A DNA stretch of 64,000 nt from Viridilinea sp964592425 (GTDB taxonomy: Bacteria; Chloroflexota; Chloroflexia; Chloroflexales; Chloroflexaceae). Made by a program: the position numbers and the translations under genes. This document shows positions 8,608 to 16,576 of the stretch, piece after piece (within the stretch, counting starts at the first letter, position 1; each line of letters begins with the position of its first letter). The notes beneath the pieces were generated by a model that had not been told where the DNA came from, did not search any database, and was given only the letters and a program-made list of their open reading frames with translations. The stretch lies in the NCBI GenBank assembly GCA_964592425.1, contig CAZQCG010000014.1, positions 36,727 through 100,726 of the forward strand, given 5' to 3'.

Positions 8608-9476
8608 TCAGTACTTCTTTCGCCTACTATGCGCCCACGAGCCTGCAAGTGGCCCTCGACCTGCTTGCTGAGCTTGGCGAAGAGGCCCGCCTGCTTGCTG
8701 GCGGCCACTCGCTGATCCCTGCTATGAAGCTGGGCCTGGCTGCGCCGAGCACCCTGATCGACCTTGGTGGGCTGGACGAGTTGCGTGGCGTACAGATCAA
8801 CGGCACGGTGCGCATCGGCAGTATGGCCACCTGGCATAGTCTCGAACAGCATCGTGGCCTGCGTGTCGCTGCCCCTCTGTTTCATGAGACAGTGGCACTG
8901 ATCGGCGACATTCAGGTACGTAATCGCGGCACCCTGGGCGGCTCCCTGGCCCACGCCGATCCTGCCGCCGACATACCGGCAGTTGTGCTGGCTCTCGCTG
9001 CCGACATCCATGTTGTCGGCAAAGGTGGCCCCCGCACGATCAGTGCCGTCGACTTCTTTGTCGATCTGCTCACCACTGCTCTCGAACCAGGCGAGATCAT
9101 GACTGCGGTCAGCTTCAAACCGCTTGGGGCAGGCGAAGGTGCTGTCTATCTCAAGCTAGCGCACCCGGCCAGCCGCTACGCGATTGTCGGCCTGGCCGCT
9201 TACCTGCGCCTTGAGGGTGGCCGGGTACGTGCCTGTCGCGTGGCGCTCACTGGGGCTGGCCCGAAGGCCACCCGCTTGACATCCGTCGAGCAGGCCATGC
9301 TCGGTGGCAAGGCCTCAGCGGCCCAGATTACCGCAGCTAGCGCCGAGGCCGGGGCCGCGCTCGAGATCCTTGGCGATATGCATGCTGGCGAAGCCTACCG
9401 CCGGGCCATCGTTGGCGTCTATACCCGCCGCGCCCTGTTGGCCGCCGCCGCCCGCGCCGGGGTTGCCGGTATGTGA
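8604..9476 (+). CDS. coxM: Xanthine dehydrogenase/CO dehydrogenase-type FAD-binding medium subunit
   Basis: FAD subunit of 290 aa. Flavin motifs are 'LLAGGHSLIPAMKLG' (AGGHS loop, near residue 32) and 'RNRGTLGGSLAHADPAADIPAV' (TxGGxxxxxDPAAD), followed by the CO_deh_flav_C domain 'GEGAVYLKLAHPASRYAIVGLAAYLRL'. It overlaps coxS by 4 bases. The operon ends here: the next gene is convergent, and the catalytic Mo-binding large subunit (CoxL/XdhB type) is absent, so the substrate is unknown. A CoxL encoded elsewhere is required for function. Confidence 0.9.
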   Translation: MISTSFAYYAPTSLQVALDLLAELGEEARLLAGGHSLIPAMKLGLAAPSTLIDLGGLDELRGVQINGTVRIGSMATWHSLEQHRGLRVAAPLFHETVALIGDIQVRNRGTLGGSLAHADPAADIPAVVLALAADIHVVGKGGPRTISAVDFFVDLLTTALEPGEIMTAVSFKPLGAGEGAVYLKLAHPASRYAIVGLAAYLRLEGGRVRACRVALTGAGPKATRLTSVEQAMLGGKASAAQITAASAEAGAALEILGDMHAGEAYRRAIVGVYTRRALLAAAARAGVAGM

Positions 9477-9553
9477 CGGGGGTGGTAGGGTCGGAAATAT
9501 TCCCGATGGGGTGCGTCGGGGGTGCCGGGGGTGCGGGTGGCCGGCAAACGATT

Positions 9554-9584
9554 CTCGTCACTCGTCACTCGTCACTCGTCACTC
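9554..9584. repeat. Heptamer tandem repeat (CTCGTCA)n
   Basis: About 4.4 tandem copies of the 7-base unit CTCGTCA. The minus-strand antiporter gene ends inside this tract, so its last four residues (TSDE) and stop codon are made of repeat sequence. Heptamer arrays are common in filamentous phototrophs. Confidence 0.75.
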
Positions 9585-11088
9585 CGATCATCCCCATCTC
9601 GCGGTTCGGGCGTAGCACACTCACCAGTTGTGCCCCTGACTGGCGGTAGAGCACGTCGAGGGCCGGCAGGGTATCGGGGGTTGCCAGCACCAGCAGGTCA
9701 TCGTTAGCCTGTAGCGCTGTCGAGCCGGATGGCACAATTGGTCCGTCGCTGCGCCGGATCTGTACCACCAGCACCCCTCGTGGCAGGTTCAGATCGATCA
9801 GATGCTTGCCCACCAGTAGCGAGTCGGGCGGGATGATCACCTCCATAAAACGACTGCTCAGGCGCACATCGGGTACATAGGTCTGAGGTGTCGGAATGCG
9901 TGGCTGGTCGTCGGCGTTGAGTCGCAGGTGTTGGGCTACCCAACTGATCGACATGCCCTGGAGGAGTACGGAGGCCAGTACAATGAAGAAGATCACATTA
10001 AAGATCATCGCTGCACCCGGCACGCCAGCCAAGAGCGGGAAAGTCGCCAGCACAATCGGCACGGCCCCACGCAGGCCTGCCCAGGACACCATCAGCATCG
10101 CCCGCAGGGAACGTCGAAACCAGACCAGTGAGCCAATCACACTTAGAGGACGGGCTACAAAGACCAGGAAGAAGGCAATCAACAGCCCGCTTGGGGCAAC
10201 CGCCAGGAGCTGCGAGGGGAAGACCAGCAGGCCCATGCTCAGGAACATCACGATCTGCATCAGCCAGGCGATCCCGTCGTGGAACTGCAAAATGCTGCGC
10301 TTATGCACCAGGTTACAGTTGCCTACGATCACCCCGGCGATATAGACCGCCAGAAAGCCATTACCGCCCACCAGGGCCGTGCCAGCATAGGTCAGCAAGG
10401 TCAGGGCAAGGCTAAAGACGACATAGAGCCCCTCCTGCTGCAGGCGGATGCGGTTCACCGCCAGCACGATCAGGCGTCCAAAGAGCCAGCCTCCACCTGC
10501 GCCGAGCAGCATCTGCAGCAGAAAGCTAGGGATCAGGCTGAACAATGAGGCCCCGGGGGTCATAATCAGCCCGATCAGCCCGGTGGTCAGAAAGACGGCA
10601 ATCGGGTCGTTTGAGCCTGACTCCAGCTCAATCAGCGGCTCAAGGTTGTCTTTCAAATTGACCCCGCGCTCGCGCATCACCGCGAAGACGGCGGCCGCAT
10701 CGGTTGAGGAGACAATTGCCCCAAGTAACAGCCCGCTCTGCCAGTCCAGCTTGAGCACCAGCATGGCAAAGCCGCCGAGCAAGAGCGCACTCAGCAATAC
10801 GCCCAGGTTGGCCAGCACCATGCCCTGGCCGAGCACCGGGCGGATCGCCTGCCAGTCGGTGTCCAGCCCGCCCGAAAAGAGAATAAAAAGTAGAGCGACG
10901 ACACCGATGGTCTGGACAAGGCTATAATCCTCAAAGGCGATCCCGCCCGGCCCCTCCGATCCGGCGAGCATACCGATTGTGACGAAGAGCAACAGGGCTG
11001 GCACGCCAAAACGCCGCGAGGTGCGTGTCCCAATGACGCTCAGCACCACCAGGACGGCGATGATCAGCATGGTCAGTTCGGTCGTCAT
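9565..11088 (-). CDS. Potassium/proton antiporter, CPA1 family (NhaP2/CvrA-like)
   Basis: Membrane antiporter of 507 aa. The first ~390 residues contain about 12 hydrophobic segments with CPA1 motifs 'GSEGPGGIAF', 'SSTDAAAVFAVMRERGV', 'LIELESGSNDPIAVFLT' and 'MVSWAGLRGAVPIVLATFPL'. A C-terminal TrkA-C/RCK-like domain follows ('DVRLSSRFMEVIIPPDSLLVGKHLIDLNLPRGVLVVQIRR'), which in NhaP2/CvrA proteins binds regulatory ligands. It probably exports K+ or Na+ for pH and osmotic balance. The gene converges on coxM, and its 3' end lies in a heptamer repeat. A minus-strand TATAAT at 11129-11134 may serve as its -10. Confidence 0.9.
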   Translation of the reverse strand: MTTELTMLIIAVLVVLSVIGTRTSRRFGVPALLLFVTIGMLAGSEGPGGIAFEDYSLVQTIGVVALLFILFSGGLDTDWQAIRPVLGQGMVLANLGVLLSALLLGGFAMLVLKLDWQSGLLLGAIVSSTDAAAVFAVMRERGVNLKDNLEPLIELESGSNDPIAVFLTTGLIGLIMTPGASLFSLIPSFLLQMLLGAGGGWLFGRLIVLAVNRIRLQQEGLYVVFSLALTLLTYAGTALVGGNGFLAVYIAGVIVGNCNLVHKRSILQFHDGIAWLMQIVMFLSMGLLVFPSQLLAVAPSGLLIAFFLVFVARPLSVIGSLVWFRRSLRAMLMVSWAGLRGAVPIVLATFPLLAGVPGAAMIFNVIFFIVLASVLLQGMSISWVAQHLRLNADDQPRIPTPQTYVPDVRLSSRFMEVIIPPDSLLVGKHLIDLNLPRGVLVVQIRRSDGPIVPSGSTALQANDDLLVLATPDTLPALDVLYRQSGAQLVSVLRPNREMGMIGVTSDE

Positions 11089-11167
11089 AGGGTAAGCCTT
11101 CGCCCGGGTATGCTGTGTCAGGTGTTCGATTATACCTTAACGGATAAATAAGAGACTGTCAAGTGCA

Positions 11168-11196
11168 TTGACCACTTGGCGACTTTCTGGTACGGT
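11168..11196 (+). promoter_or_regulatory. Promoter of dps
   Basis: TTGACC (11168-11173), 17-bp spacer, extended -10 TGG-TACGGT (11191-11196). It lies about 75 bases before the dps ATG. The -10 hexamer is weak but the extended TGG and exact spacing support it. Confidence 0.5.
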
Positions 11197-11271
11197 ACAG
11201 AAAGACGGTTGATCCTGGCGCACCAGTGGCGGTGCGCCAGCCCACCCGATGATGAAAGGAGCACGTTAGCA

Positions 11272-11790
11272 ATGAGTGTTACCTCAACTACCATCAGCCA
11301 GACTAGCCTCCAGCCGAACATCGGCCTCAGCGAAGCGAATGCCCAGGGTGTGATCGCGCTGCTTAGCCGCTTGCTGGCCGATGAGCATGTGCTCTACACG
11401 CGCCTGCACAACTACCACTGGAACCTGGTCGGCATGGCCTTTGGGCCGCTGCACGCCCTCTTCCAGACCCAGTATGAGGCTTTGGCCAATGAGATTGATG
11501 ATATCGCTGAGCGCATTCGCATCGTTGGTGGCAATGCCCCCGGTACCATGACCGAGTTCTTGCAGTTTGCCACCCTGACGGAGCACCCCGGTGAGTTGCC
11601 CGATGATCGGGCGATGGTTGCCCATCTGGTCGCCGACCACGAGGCGATCATCCGCCATCTGCGTGTCGATGCACGTACCTGCGACGATCAGTACGACGAC
11701 ATGGGCACCAGCGACTTCCTCACCGGGCTCATGGAGCGCCACGAGAAGGCCGCCTGGTTGCTGCGCGCCCATATCGAGCAGCGTGGCTAG
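11272..11790 (+). CDS. dps: Dps family DNA-binding ferritin-like protein
   Basis: Protein of about 172 aa forming a dodecameric iron-storing, DNA-protecting shell. The intersubunit ferroxidase site is visible in 'NYHWNLVGMAFGPLHALFQTQYEALANEIDDIAERI' (two His, then Asp and Glu). The N-terminal tail 'MSVTSTTISQTSLQPNIGLS' is polar but not lysine-rich, so DNA binding may be weak. The ATG at 11272 has AAGGAG upstream; a longer frame from 11176 crosses the predicted promoter and is rejected. It is divergent from the antiporter and sits next to membrane and stress genes. Confidence 0.92.
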   Translation: MSVTSTTISQTSLQPNIGLSEANAQGVIALLSRLLADEHVLYTRLHNYHWNLVGMAFGPLHALFQTQYEALANEIDDIAERIRIVGGNAPGTMTEFLQFATLTEHPGELPDDRAMVAHLVADHEAIIRHLRVDARTCDDQYDDMGTSDFLTGLMERHEKAAWLLRAHIEQRG

Positions 11791-11840
11791 AAGGCGCTCT
11801 TTTCTGCAGCAATTTGCCTGCAAAATGCTGTATTTGCAAG

Positions 11841-11846
11841 TATAAT
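11841..11846 (+). promoter_or_regulatory. Possible -10 box (TATAAT) before the hemolysin III-like gene
   Basis: A perfect TATAAT between dps and the next gene, about 95 bases before the start codon. The best -35-like hexamer (TTGCCT at 11814) is 21 bases away, which is too far, so this is tentative. Confidence 0.3.
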
Positions 11847-11863
11847 GAGAGCCTGTGAACGAT

Positions 11864-11887
11864 GCAGCGTGCCAGTCGGCACGCTGC
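11864..11887. terminator. Hairpin in the dps-hlyIII spacer
   Basis: Perfect 10-bp inverted repeat GCAGCGTGCC / GGCACGCTGC with a 4-base loop. There is no T-run after it. It lies downstream of the TATAAT at 11841, so it may be a 5'-leader structure or an attenuator rather than the dps terminator. Confidence 0.55.
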
Positions 11888-11938
11888 ACCCGTCTCACAC
11901 CTGTGATCAGCCGTAGCAGCAGGGAGGTAGAAGCGACG

Positions 11939-12580
11939 ATGCTTGTCCTTGACCCACAGCAGCACCCCGAGGAGGTCGCCAACACGGTGACCCACGGTCT
12001 GGGCGCGATCGCCAGTGCAATCGGCGGCGTGATCCTGGTCGTGTTGGCCGCCGGTTCGCCCAACCCCTGGCACCTGGCCGCCGCCGTGGTCTACAGCCTT
12101 TCACTAGTCATCCTCTACACGGCCTCAACCTTCTTCCATTGGGAACAAGACCCACGCATCAAGCGTCGGCTTGAGATCTTTGACCACTGTGCGATCTTCG
12201 GCTTGATCGCCGGCACCTACACACCCTTTCTGCTGATCACCCTCGGCAAGAGCGTCGGGCCGCCCTTGTTGATCGTGGTCTGGGGCCTGGCCTTGGCGGG
12301 TATCATCTTCAAGCTGATCTTCCGAACCCGTTTTCGGCTTGCCTCGACCCTCTTCTACATTGCGATGGGCTGGCTGATCGTAGTGGCTTTCCAACCGTTG
12401 ATCCAGGCTCTCTCCCTGCCTGTGCTGGTGCTGCTGGTCGCCGGGGGGCTGGCCTATACCGTCGGCACCTATTTCTACACCTTCGAGCGCCCCTATACTC
12501 ACGCCATCTGGCACCTCTTCGTGCTTGCTGGCAGCGTATGTCACTTCATCGCTGTGGCCAGCCAGGTCGTGCCGGGCTGA
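11939..12580 (+). CDS. Hemolysin III family (PAQR-like, YqfA/HlyIII) membrane protein
   Basis: Membrane protein of about 213 aa with seven hydrophobic segments. Motifs of the HlyIII/PAQR family are 'EEVANTVTHGLGAIAS' at the N-terminus (E and H), 'STFFHWEQDPRIKRRLEIFDHCAIFGLIAGTYTPFLL' (S-x3-H and D-H-x2-I), and the C-terminal 'THAIWHLFVLAGSVCHFIAV' (H-x3-H). These conserved residues form a metal site in related PAQR proteins. Bacterial members have unclear roles, possibly ceramidase-like hydrolysis or stress. The ATG at 11939 has GGAGGT about 10 bases upstream. Confidence 0.88.
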   Translation: MLVLDPQQHPEEVANTVTHGLGAIASAIGGVILVVLAAGSPNPWHLAAAVVYSLSLVILYTASTFFHWEQDPRIKRRLEIFDHCAIFGLIAGTYTPFLLITLGKSVGPPLLIVVWGLALAGIIFKLIFRTRFRLASTLFYIAMGWLIVVAFQPLIQALSLPVLVLLVAGGLAYTVGTYFYTFERPYTHAIWHLFVLAGSVCHFIAVASQVVPG

Positions 12581-12597
12581 GGTTCTTTCCGCCGCCT

Positions 12598-12621
12598 GCC
12601 CCTTCGACAAGCTCAAGGGGC
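12598..12621. terminator. Hairpin after the hemolysin III-like gene
   Basis: Inverted repeat GCCCCTT / AAGGGGC (7 bp, 10-base loop), 18 bases after the stop. It contains the TTCGACAAGCTCA core of a repeat frequent in bacterial intergenic DNA. It lies between convergent genes. Confidence 0.5.
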
Positions 12622-12709
12622 GGGCGTTCAGGCTGGCTGGCTTTCATATGGGAGCTCCATAAGCCAGCGACGCTTGCGCCCAGGCAGATTCTCACGATCT
12701 GTCTGGGCT

Positions 12710-13756
12710 TTACGGTTCTGCCTTAAGTGGCAAGGTGACGCGAAAGCAGCTGCCATGCCCAGGCCCGGCGCTGCGCGCCTCCGCCCGCCCACCATGCGCC
12801 GCACAGATCGCCTGCACAATTGCCAGGCCCAGCCCGGTTCCGCCCGTCGTGCGGCTGCGCGAGCTGTCGGTACGGTAGAAACGCTCGAAGACCAACTCCA
12901 GTTGCTCTGGCTCCAGCCCTTCACCGCTGTCGCAGATCTCAAGCACGGCCCAGGTACCCTCATGGCGGCCTGAAACCGTCACCTTGCCGCCTGCCGGGGT
13001 GTGGCGCAGGGCGTTGGTCAGCAGGTTGAAGAGCACCTGGCGTAGCCGGGTCGGATCGGCCTGAACCGGCGGTAATGGTGCCAGCGTGCTGCTCAGCAGC
13101 ACCCCTGTCTCCTCAGCGAGCGGGGCCAGGGCCTGTAGACTCTCGTTCACCAGGTCGGCCAGGTCGATCGCCTGGTAGGCCAGGGGCAGCTGGCGACTCT
13201 CGGCCAGGGCCAGTTCGCGCAGATCATTGACCAGTCGGCTCAGGTGACGGGTCTGGCTGTAGAGCTGGGCAATAGTGGCAGCATCGAGCGGCCTGACCTC
13301 GTCAAGCGCGGCGCGCAGATTGCCCTCCAGGGCCGCCAGTGGCGTGCGCAGTTCATGCGAAATGTCAGCCATCAGGTTACAGCGCAGACGCTCGGCATGC
13401 TGCAGATCGGCGGCCATCTGGTTAAAGGTCTGCGCCAACTCTTGCAGCTCCCGGCTGCCACGCAGCGGGACACTGACGGCCAGGTCGCCTTTGGCGATCC
13501 GGCGGGCCGCGCGTGTCATCGCATCGAGTGGTCTGCTGACTACACGGGCGATCAACAGGCCGCCCACCAGCCCCACCATTGCCGAGAGCGCCATAAAGTC
13601 GAGCAGGCGGCGGGCGATCTCGCCATCAGGCGGACCACCGTGTGGTGGCTCACTGCCCGTCAGGTGCGGCATCAGAATGGCTAGAAACTGTAGAAAGAAG
13701 ACCGCAAAGAGCACCCCACCCAGCAGCAGGCTGAAGCGCACCCAGAGGCGATTCAT
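12710..13756 (-). CDS. Sensor histidine kinase (HAMP, HisKA, HATPase)
   Basis: Membrane sensor kinase of 348 aa. A first TM helix (about residues 7-30), a short periplasmic loop of only ~25 residues (HLTGSEPPHGGPPDGE), and a second TM (about 52-72) lead into a HAMP domain ('SRPLDAMTRAARRIAKGDLAVSVPLRGSRELQELAQTFNQMAADL'). HisKA follows with phospho-acceptor 'ADISHELRTPLAALEG', then HATPase_c with N box 'RQVLFNLLTNALRHTP', G1 'EICDSGEGLEPEQLELVFERFYR' and 'GGTGLGLAIVQAICAAHGG'. The tiny extracytoplasmic loop suggests membrane-stress sensing, as in BaeS. It overlaps the response-regulator gene upstream by 4 bases. Confidence 0.93.
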   Translation of the reverse strand: MNRLWVRFSLLLGGVLFAVFFLQFLAILMPHLTGSEPPHGGPPDGEIARRLLDFMALSAMVGLVGGLLIARVVSRPLDAMTRAARRIAKGDLAVSVPLRGSRELQELAQTFNQMAADLQHAERLRCNLMADISHELRTPLAALEGNLRAALDEVRPLDAATIAQLYSQTRHLSRLVNDLRELALAESRQLPLAYQAIDLADLVNESLQALAPLAEETGVLLSSTLAPLPPVQADPTRLRQVLFNLLTNALRHTPAGGKVTVSGRHEGTWAVLEICDSGEGLEPEQLELVFERFYRTDSSRSRTTGGTGLGLAIVQAICAAHGGRAEARSAGPGHGSCFRVTLPLKAEP

Positions 13757-14466
13757 GATGGTCCCGTTTCAACCACCAGCCGGTACCCGACCCCATAGAT
13801 GGTGCGGATGTAGCCCGGGCTCTGCTGGTCATTATCGATCTTGCGGCGCAAGTTACGGATGTGGGTATCAAGCACACGGCCCATACCCTCATAGGCATAG
13901 CCCATGGCTCGCTCCAGTAGTTCGTCGCGGGTCAGGGTATAGCCGGGATGCTCGATCAGTGCCTCAAGCAGGCTGAACTCAGTGCGGGTCAGCTCAATCG
14001 CTCTGCCGTCAACGCTCAGGCTATGCTGATCGAGATCCAGGCGTAGACCACCAGCTATACGTACACGTGGTGCCGCTTCGGGGCCAAGATCAAGCCGGCG
14101 CCGCCGCAGCAATGCACCAACACGGGCAACCACCTCGTGCGGGTTGAAGGGCTTGGTGATATAATCGTCGGCCCCTAGCTCCAGCCCGCGAATCTTATCA
14201 CGATCATCCACCCGTGCCGTCACCAGAATGATCGGCAGGGCCGCCATGGCTGGATCGCTGCGCACCAGGCGGATCAGCGCCCAGCCGTCACGTCCCGGCA
14301 GCATCACATCGATCAATGCCAGGTCAGGGCGCTCGTGGCGCAGGATCTGGAGTGCTGTCTCGCCATCGTGGGCGCTGAGCAACCGGTAGCCGGCCTGCTC
14401 CAGGTAGCTGCGCAGAACATTGACGATCGTGTGATCATCGTCAACCAGCAAGATGCGTTCGGTCAT
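13753..14466 (-). CDS. OmpR/PhoB-family response regulator
   Basis: Protein of 237 aa with an N-terminal receiver (acidic pair 'VDDDH', phospho-Asp in 'LALIDVMLPGRDGW', Thr in 'ILVTARVDD', Lys in 'GADDYITKPFNPHEV') and a C-terminal winged helix ('LTRTEFSLLEALIEHPGYTLTRDELLERAMGYAYEGMGRVLDTHIRNLRRKID'). It is translated just before its cognate histidine kinase with a 4-base overlap. The targets are unknown; the secreted esterase gene lies divergently upstream across a 427-base spacer and is one candidate. Confidence 0.94.
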   Translation of the reverse strand: MTERILLVDDDHTIVNVLRSYLEQAGYRLLSAHDGETALQILRHERPDLALIDVMLPGRDGWALIRLVRSDPAMAALPIILVTARVDDRDKIRGLELGADDYITKPFNPHEVVARVGALLRRRRLDLGPEAAPRVRIAGGLRLDLDQHSLSVDGRAIELTRTEFSLLEALIEHPGYTLTRDELLERAMGYAYEGMGRVLDTHIRNLRRKIDNDQQSPGYIRTIYGVGYRLVVETGPS

Positions 14467-14893
14467 AGCGCTTTCTCTTCAGGTGCGGATTGCCCTGCAC
14501 CTTTTGATCCTAACCGATCCCGGCATCGCAGACAAACCTTCGCAGGGGCGCACGACCCTATGGCCACAGGTAGCGACGCCCCGCCGGAGCGTCTTTACCA
14601 TGTTCTCGGCATCCCCAACGTCCCCCGCATCCCCAACGCTGCGCGTCGGGTCGTTGGGCGAGATTGTCGGCCAATCGAAATCGATGAGACCGGGCCGGTG
14701 TATGCGTATGAAATGACACTAGAATGCTCAAGAGCTTCCGCTTGCCTTAAGGAAACGTACAGATCGACTCCTGATTCTCTTCAGATTTAGGCGCTAGACT
14801 GGCGAAGGGTTTTGTGCTCGTGCCATCCTTGCTGCATGGTAACCACGCAGCAGGCATAGCGAGCGATCTTATGCGAAGAGGAGCGATCATTCC
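14467..14893. other. Divergent spacer between response regulator and esterase genes
   Basis: 427 bases without a credible gene. It holds an 11-base direct repeat CATCCCCAACG at 14610-14620 and 14628-14638, a TAGACT that could be a -10 at 14795-14800, and the esterase ribosome site AGAGGAG. Short ORFs here lack family features. Confidence 0.6.
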
Positions 14894-16042
14894 ATGCGTT
14901 TGCCTACACCCGATCGTGCAGCGTTCGTCCACCGTACTCTGGCCGTTCTCCTACTTACGGCTGCCCTGACTGCCTGTGGCGCGACTCCTGCCGCCCCGGT
15001 TGCCACCGAGGCACCTGCTGCCACCGAGGCAGCCACCGCTACCGAGGCACCTGCTGCCACCGAGGCAGCCACCGCTACCGAGGCACCTGCTACCACTGAG
15101 GCAGCCGCCACGACAGATGCTACGCCCCCAGCCCTGCCTGCGGGTGGCCCGCCGCAGGGTGGTGTTCTTCCTGGTGCGCCCGGTGGTGCAGCCCTGATTG
15201 CCGTGCCTGCCCTCAAAGATGCCGCTTACGCGACCCTCTCCGAGGCCCAGAAGCTCGATCTCTACCTGCCGGAGGGCAGTGGCCCCTTCCCGACCATTGT
15301 GCTGGTGCATGGTGGCGGCTTCATGCTCGGTGACAAGGCCGATGCTATGGGTACCACCGGGGTTGACCAGCTGCTCGAGGCGGGCTTCGCCGTCGCTAGC
15401 ATCAACTACCGCCTGAGCGGCGAGGCCACCGCGCCGGCGCAGATCCAGGACGCCAAGGCTGCCGTGCGCTGGCTACGCGCCAACGCTGCCACCTACGCCC
15501 TCGACCCGCAGCGCATCGGTGCCTGGGGTGCTTCGGCGGGCGGAAACCTGGTCGCCCTACTAGGCACCTCGTGTGGTGTTGCCGCCCTTGAAGGAGCCGA
15601 ATTGGGCAATCCCGACCAGTCAAGCTGTGTTCAGGCGGTGGTCGACTGGTTCGGTCCGACCGACTTTCTCCAGATGGATGCCCAGTTCGCTGGCACCAGT
15701 TGCCCTCAGACCCACGACGCAGCCGATTCGCCCGAGTCAACCCTGCTTGGCGCAGCGATCCAGAGCGTACCCGAGCAGGCTGCCGCCGTTAACCCGATCA
15801 CCTACGTGGATGCTGGCGATGCGCCCTTCTTTATCCAGCACGGTACTGCCGACTGCAACGTGCCACCCCAGCAGAGTCAGTTGCTCTACGATGCCCTGGT
15901 CGCGGCCAATGGCTCCGAGGCGGCCAGTTTCACCCTGATTGAGGGGGCCGGACACGGTGGGGCCGAGTTCGCTACCGCCGAGAACCTCCAGCTGGTGATC
16001 GATTTCTTCAGCCAGCAGTTGGGCACAGCACTGAATCGCTAG
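14894..16042 (+). CDS. Secreted lipoprotein alpha/beta hydrolase (esterase/lipase, BD-FAE-like)
   Basis: Protein of 382 aa. The signal sequence ends in lipobox LTAC near residue 28. Residues ~30-75 are a low-complexity spacer built from a 36-base repeat (APAATEAATATE, about 2.7 copies). The catalytic domain has the HSL-type oxyanion motif 'VHGGGFMLGDKA', the nucleophile elbow 'GAWGASAGGN' (Ser), 'DWFGPTDF', 'HGTADCNVP' (Asp) and 'IEGAGHGGAEF' (His). It is likely a surface-anchored carboxylesterase. The Ala/Thr/Glu spacer probably holds the domain away from the membrane. It is divergent from the two-component system. Confidence 0.88.
   Translation: MRLPTPDRAAFVHRTLAVLLLTAALTACGATPAAPVATEAPAATEAATATEAPAATEAATATEAPATTEAAATTDATPPALPAGGPPQGGVLPGAPGGAALIAVPALKDAAYATLSEAQKLDLYLPEGSGPFPTIVLVHGGGFMLGDKADAMGTTGVDQLLEAGFAVASINYRLSGEATAPAQIQDAKAAVRWLRANAATYALDPQRIGAWGASAGGNLVALLGTSCGVAALEGAELGNPDQSSCVQAVVDWFGPTDFLQMDAQFAGTSCPQTHDAADSPESTLLGAAIQSVPEQAAAVNPITYVDAGDAPFFIQHGTADCNVPPQQSQLLYDALVAANGSEAASFTLIEGAGHGGAEFATAENLQLVIDFFSQQLGTALNR
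15006..15110 (+). repeat. 36-bp coding tandem repeat in esterase linker
   Basis: About 2.7 near-identical copies of a 36-base unit encoding APAATEAATATE. In-frame length change would only alter the length of the lipoprotein linker. Confidence 0.7.
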
Positions 16043-16239
16043 TGCAGAGAGAGCTACGACTGATGGTGCGACAGTAACCCTACTGGTTCACTCCTCTGCT
16101 ACACTGTAACTGTCCGTCTGCCAGATGGCTTCACCGTAGGTTGAAGTTGGCTCGGCAGCGGCGGAGTTGCAGGGCAATCCCTGTTGAGCCGTCTCATCCC
16201 TGCAGCTGTGGCACAGCTCTGGAGCAAAGGAGCCCCTTT

Positions 16240-16452
16240 ATGAGCGAGAGTGTCTACAAGGTGATCGAGATCATCGGCACCAGCACCGAGTCGTGGGAGA
16301 AGGCTGCCCTGATGGCGATGCTGACGGCGGCCAAACATCTGCGCGATATTCGCGTGGGCGAGGTGATCGGCCAGGATGCCCACCTGGACGGTGAGAGCCT
16401 GGTCTATCGCACCAGGCTGCGGGTCTCCTTCAAATATTACGACGAGGATTAG
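16240..16452 (+). CDS. Dodecin family flavin-binding protein
   Basis: Protein of 70 aa, the exact size of dodecins. These are small dodecameric cytoplasmic proteins that store riboflavin, FMN or coenzyme A. The sequence 'SESVYKVIEIIGTSTESWEKAALMAMLTAAKHLRDIRVGEV' followed by 'YRTRLRVSFKYYDED' is characteristic. The conserved Trp in 'ESWEKAA' stacks on the flavin. The ATG at 16240 has AAAGGAG about 8 bases upstream. An extended -10 (TGC-TACACT, 16097-16105) may drive it. A perfect 18-bp hairpin follows the gene. Confidence 0.92.
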   Translation: MSESVYKVIEIIGTSTESWEKAALMAMLTAAKHLRDIRVGEVIGQDAHLDGESLVYRTRLRVSFKYYDED

Positions 16453-16476
16453 TCCAACCACGCGGGTGGGAAGGGT

Positions 16477-16518
16477 GCCGTAGGGGCGTAGCAGTGCTAG
16501 CTGCTACGCCCCTACGGC
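16477..16518. terminator. Perfect 18-bp inverted repeat after dodecin gene
   Basis: GCCGTAGGGGCGTAGCAG and its exact complement, with a 6-base loop. It lies 24 bases after the dodecin stop and before the ilvD promoter. No T-run follows, so it may act as a terminator or be a dispersed palindromic repeat. Confidence 0.75.
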
Positions 16519-16532
16519 CATCCCTCAGATGC

Positions 16533-16541
16533 TGGTAGAAT
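16533..16541 (+). promoter_or_regulatory. Extended -10 promoter element of ilvD
   Basis: TGG-TAGAAT (TAGAAT at 16536-16541), 35 bases before the ilvD ATG. A -35 would fall in the right arm of the preceding palindrome and is not recognisable. Confidence 0.45.
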
Positions 16542-16576
16542 AAGGGTCGCATCCGAACCTGAGTAGGAGGAGACCT

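Noticed and set aside
12628..12963. Short frames between the hemolysin III gene and the histidine kinase
   Set aside because: They overlap the kinase 3' end or a hairpin and show no domain or ribosome site.
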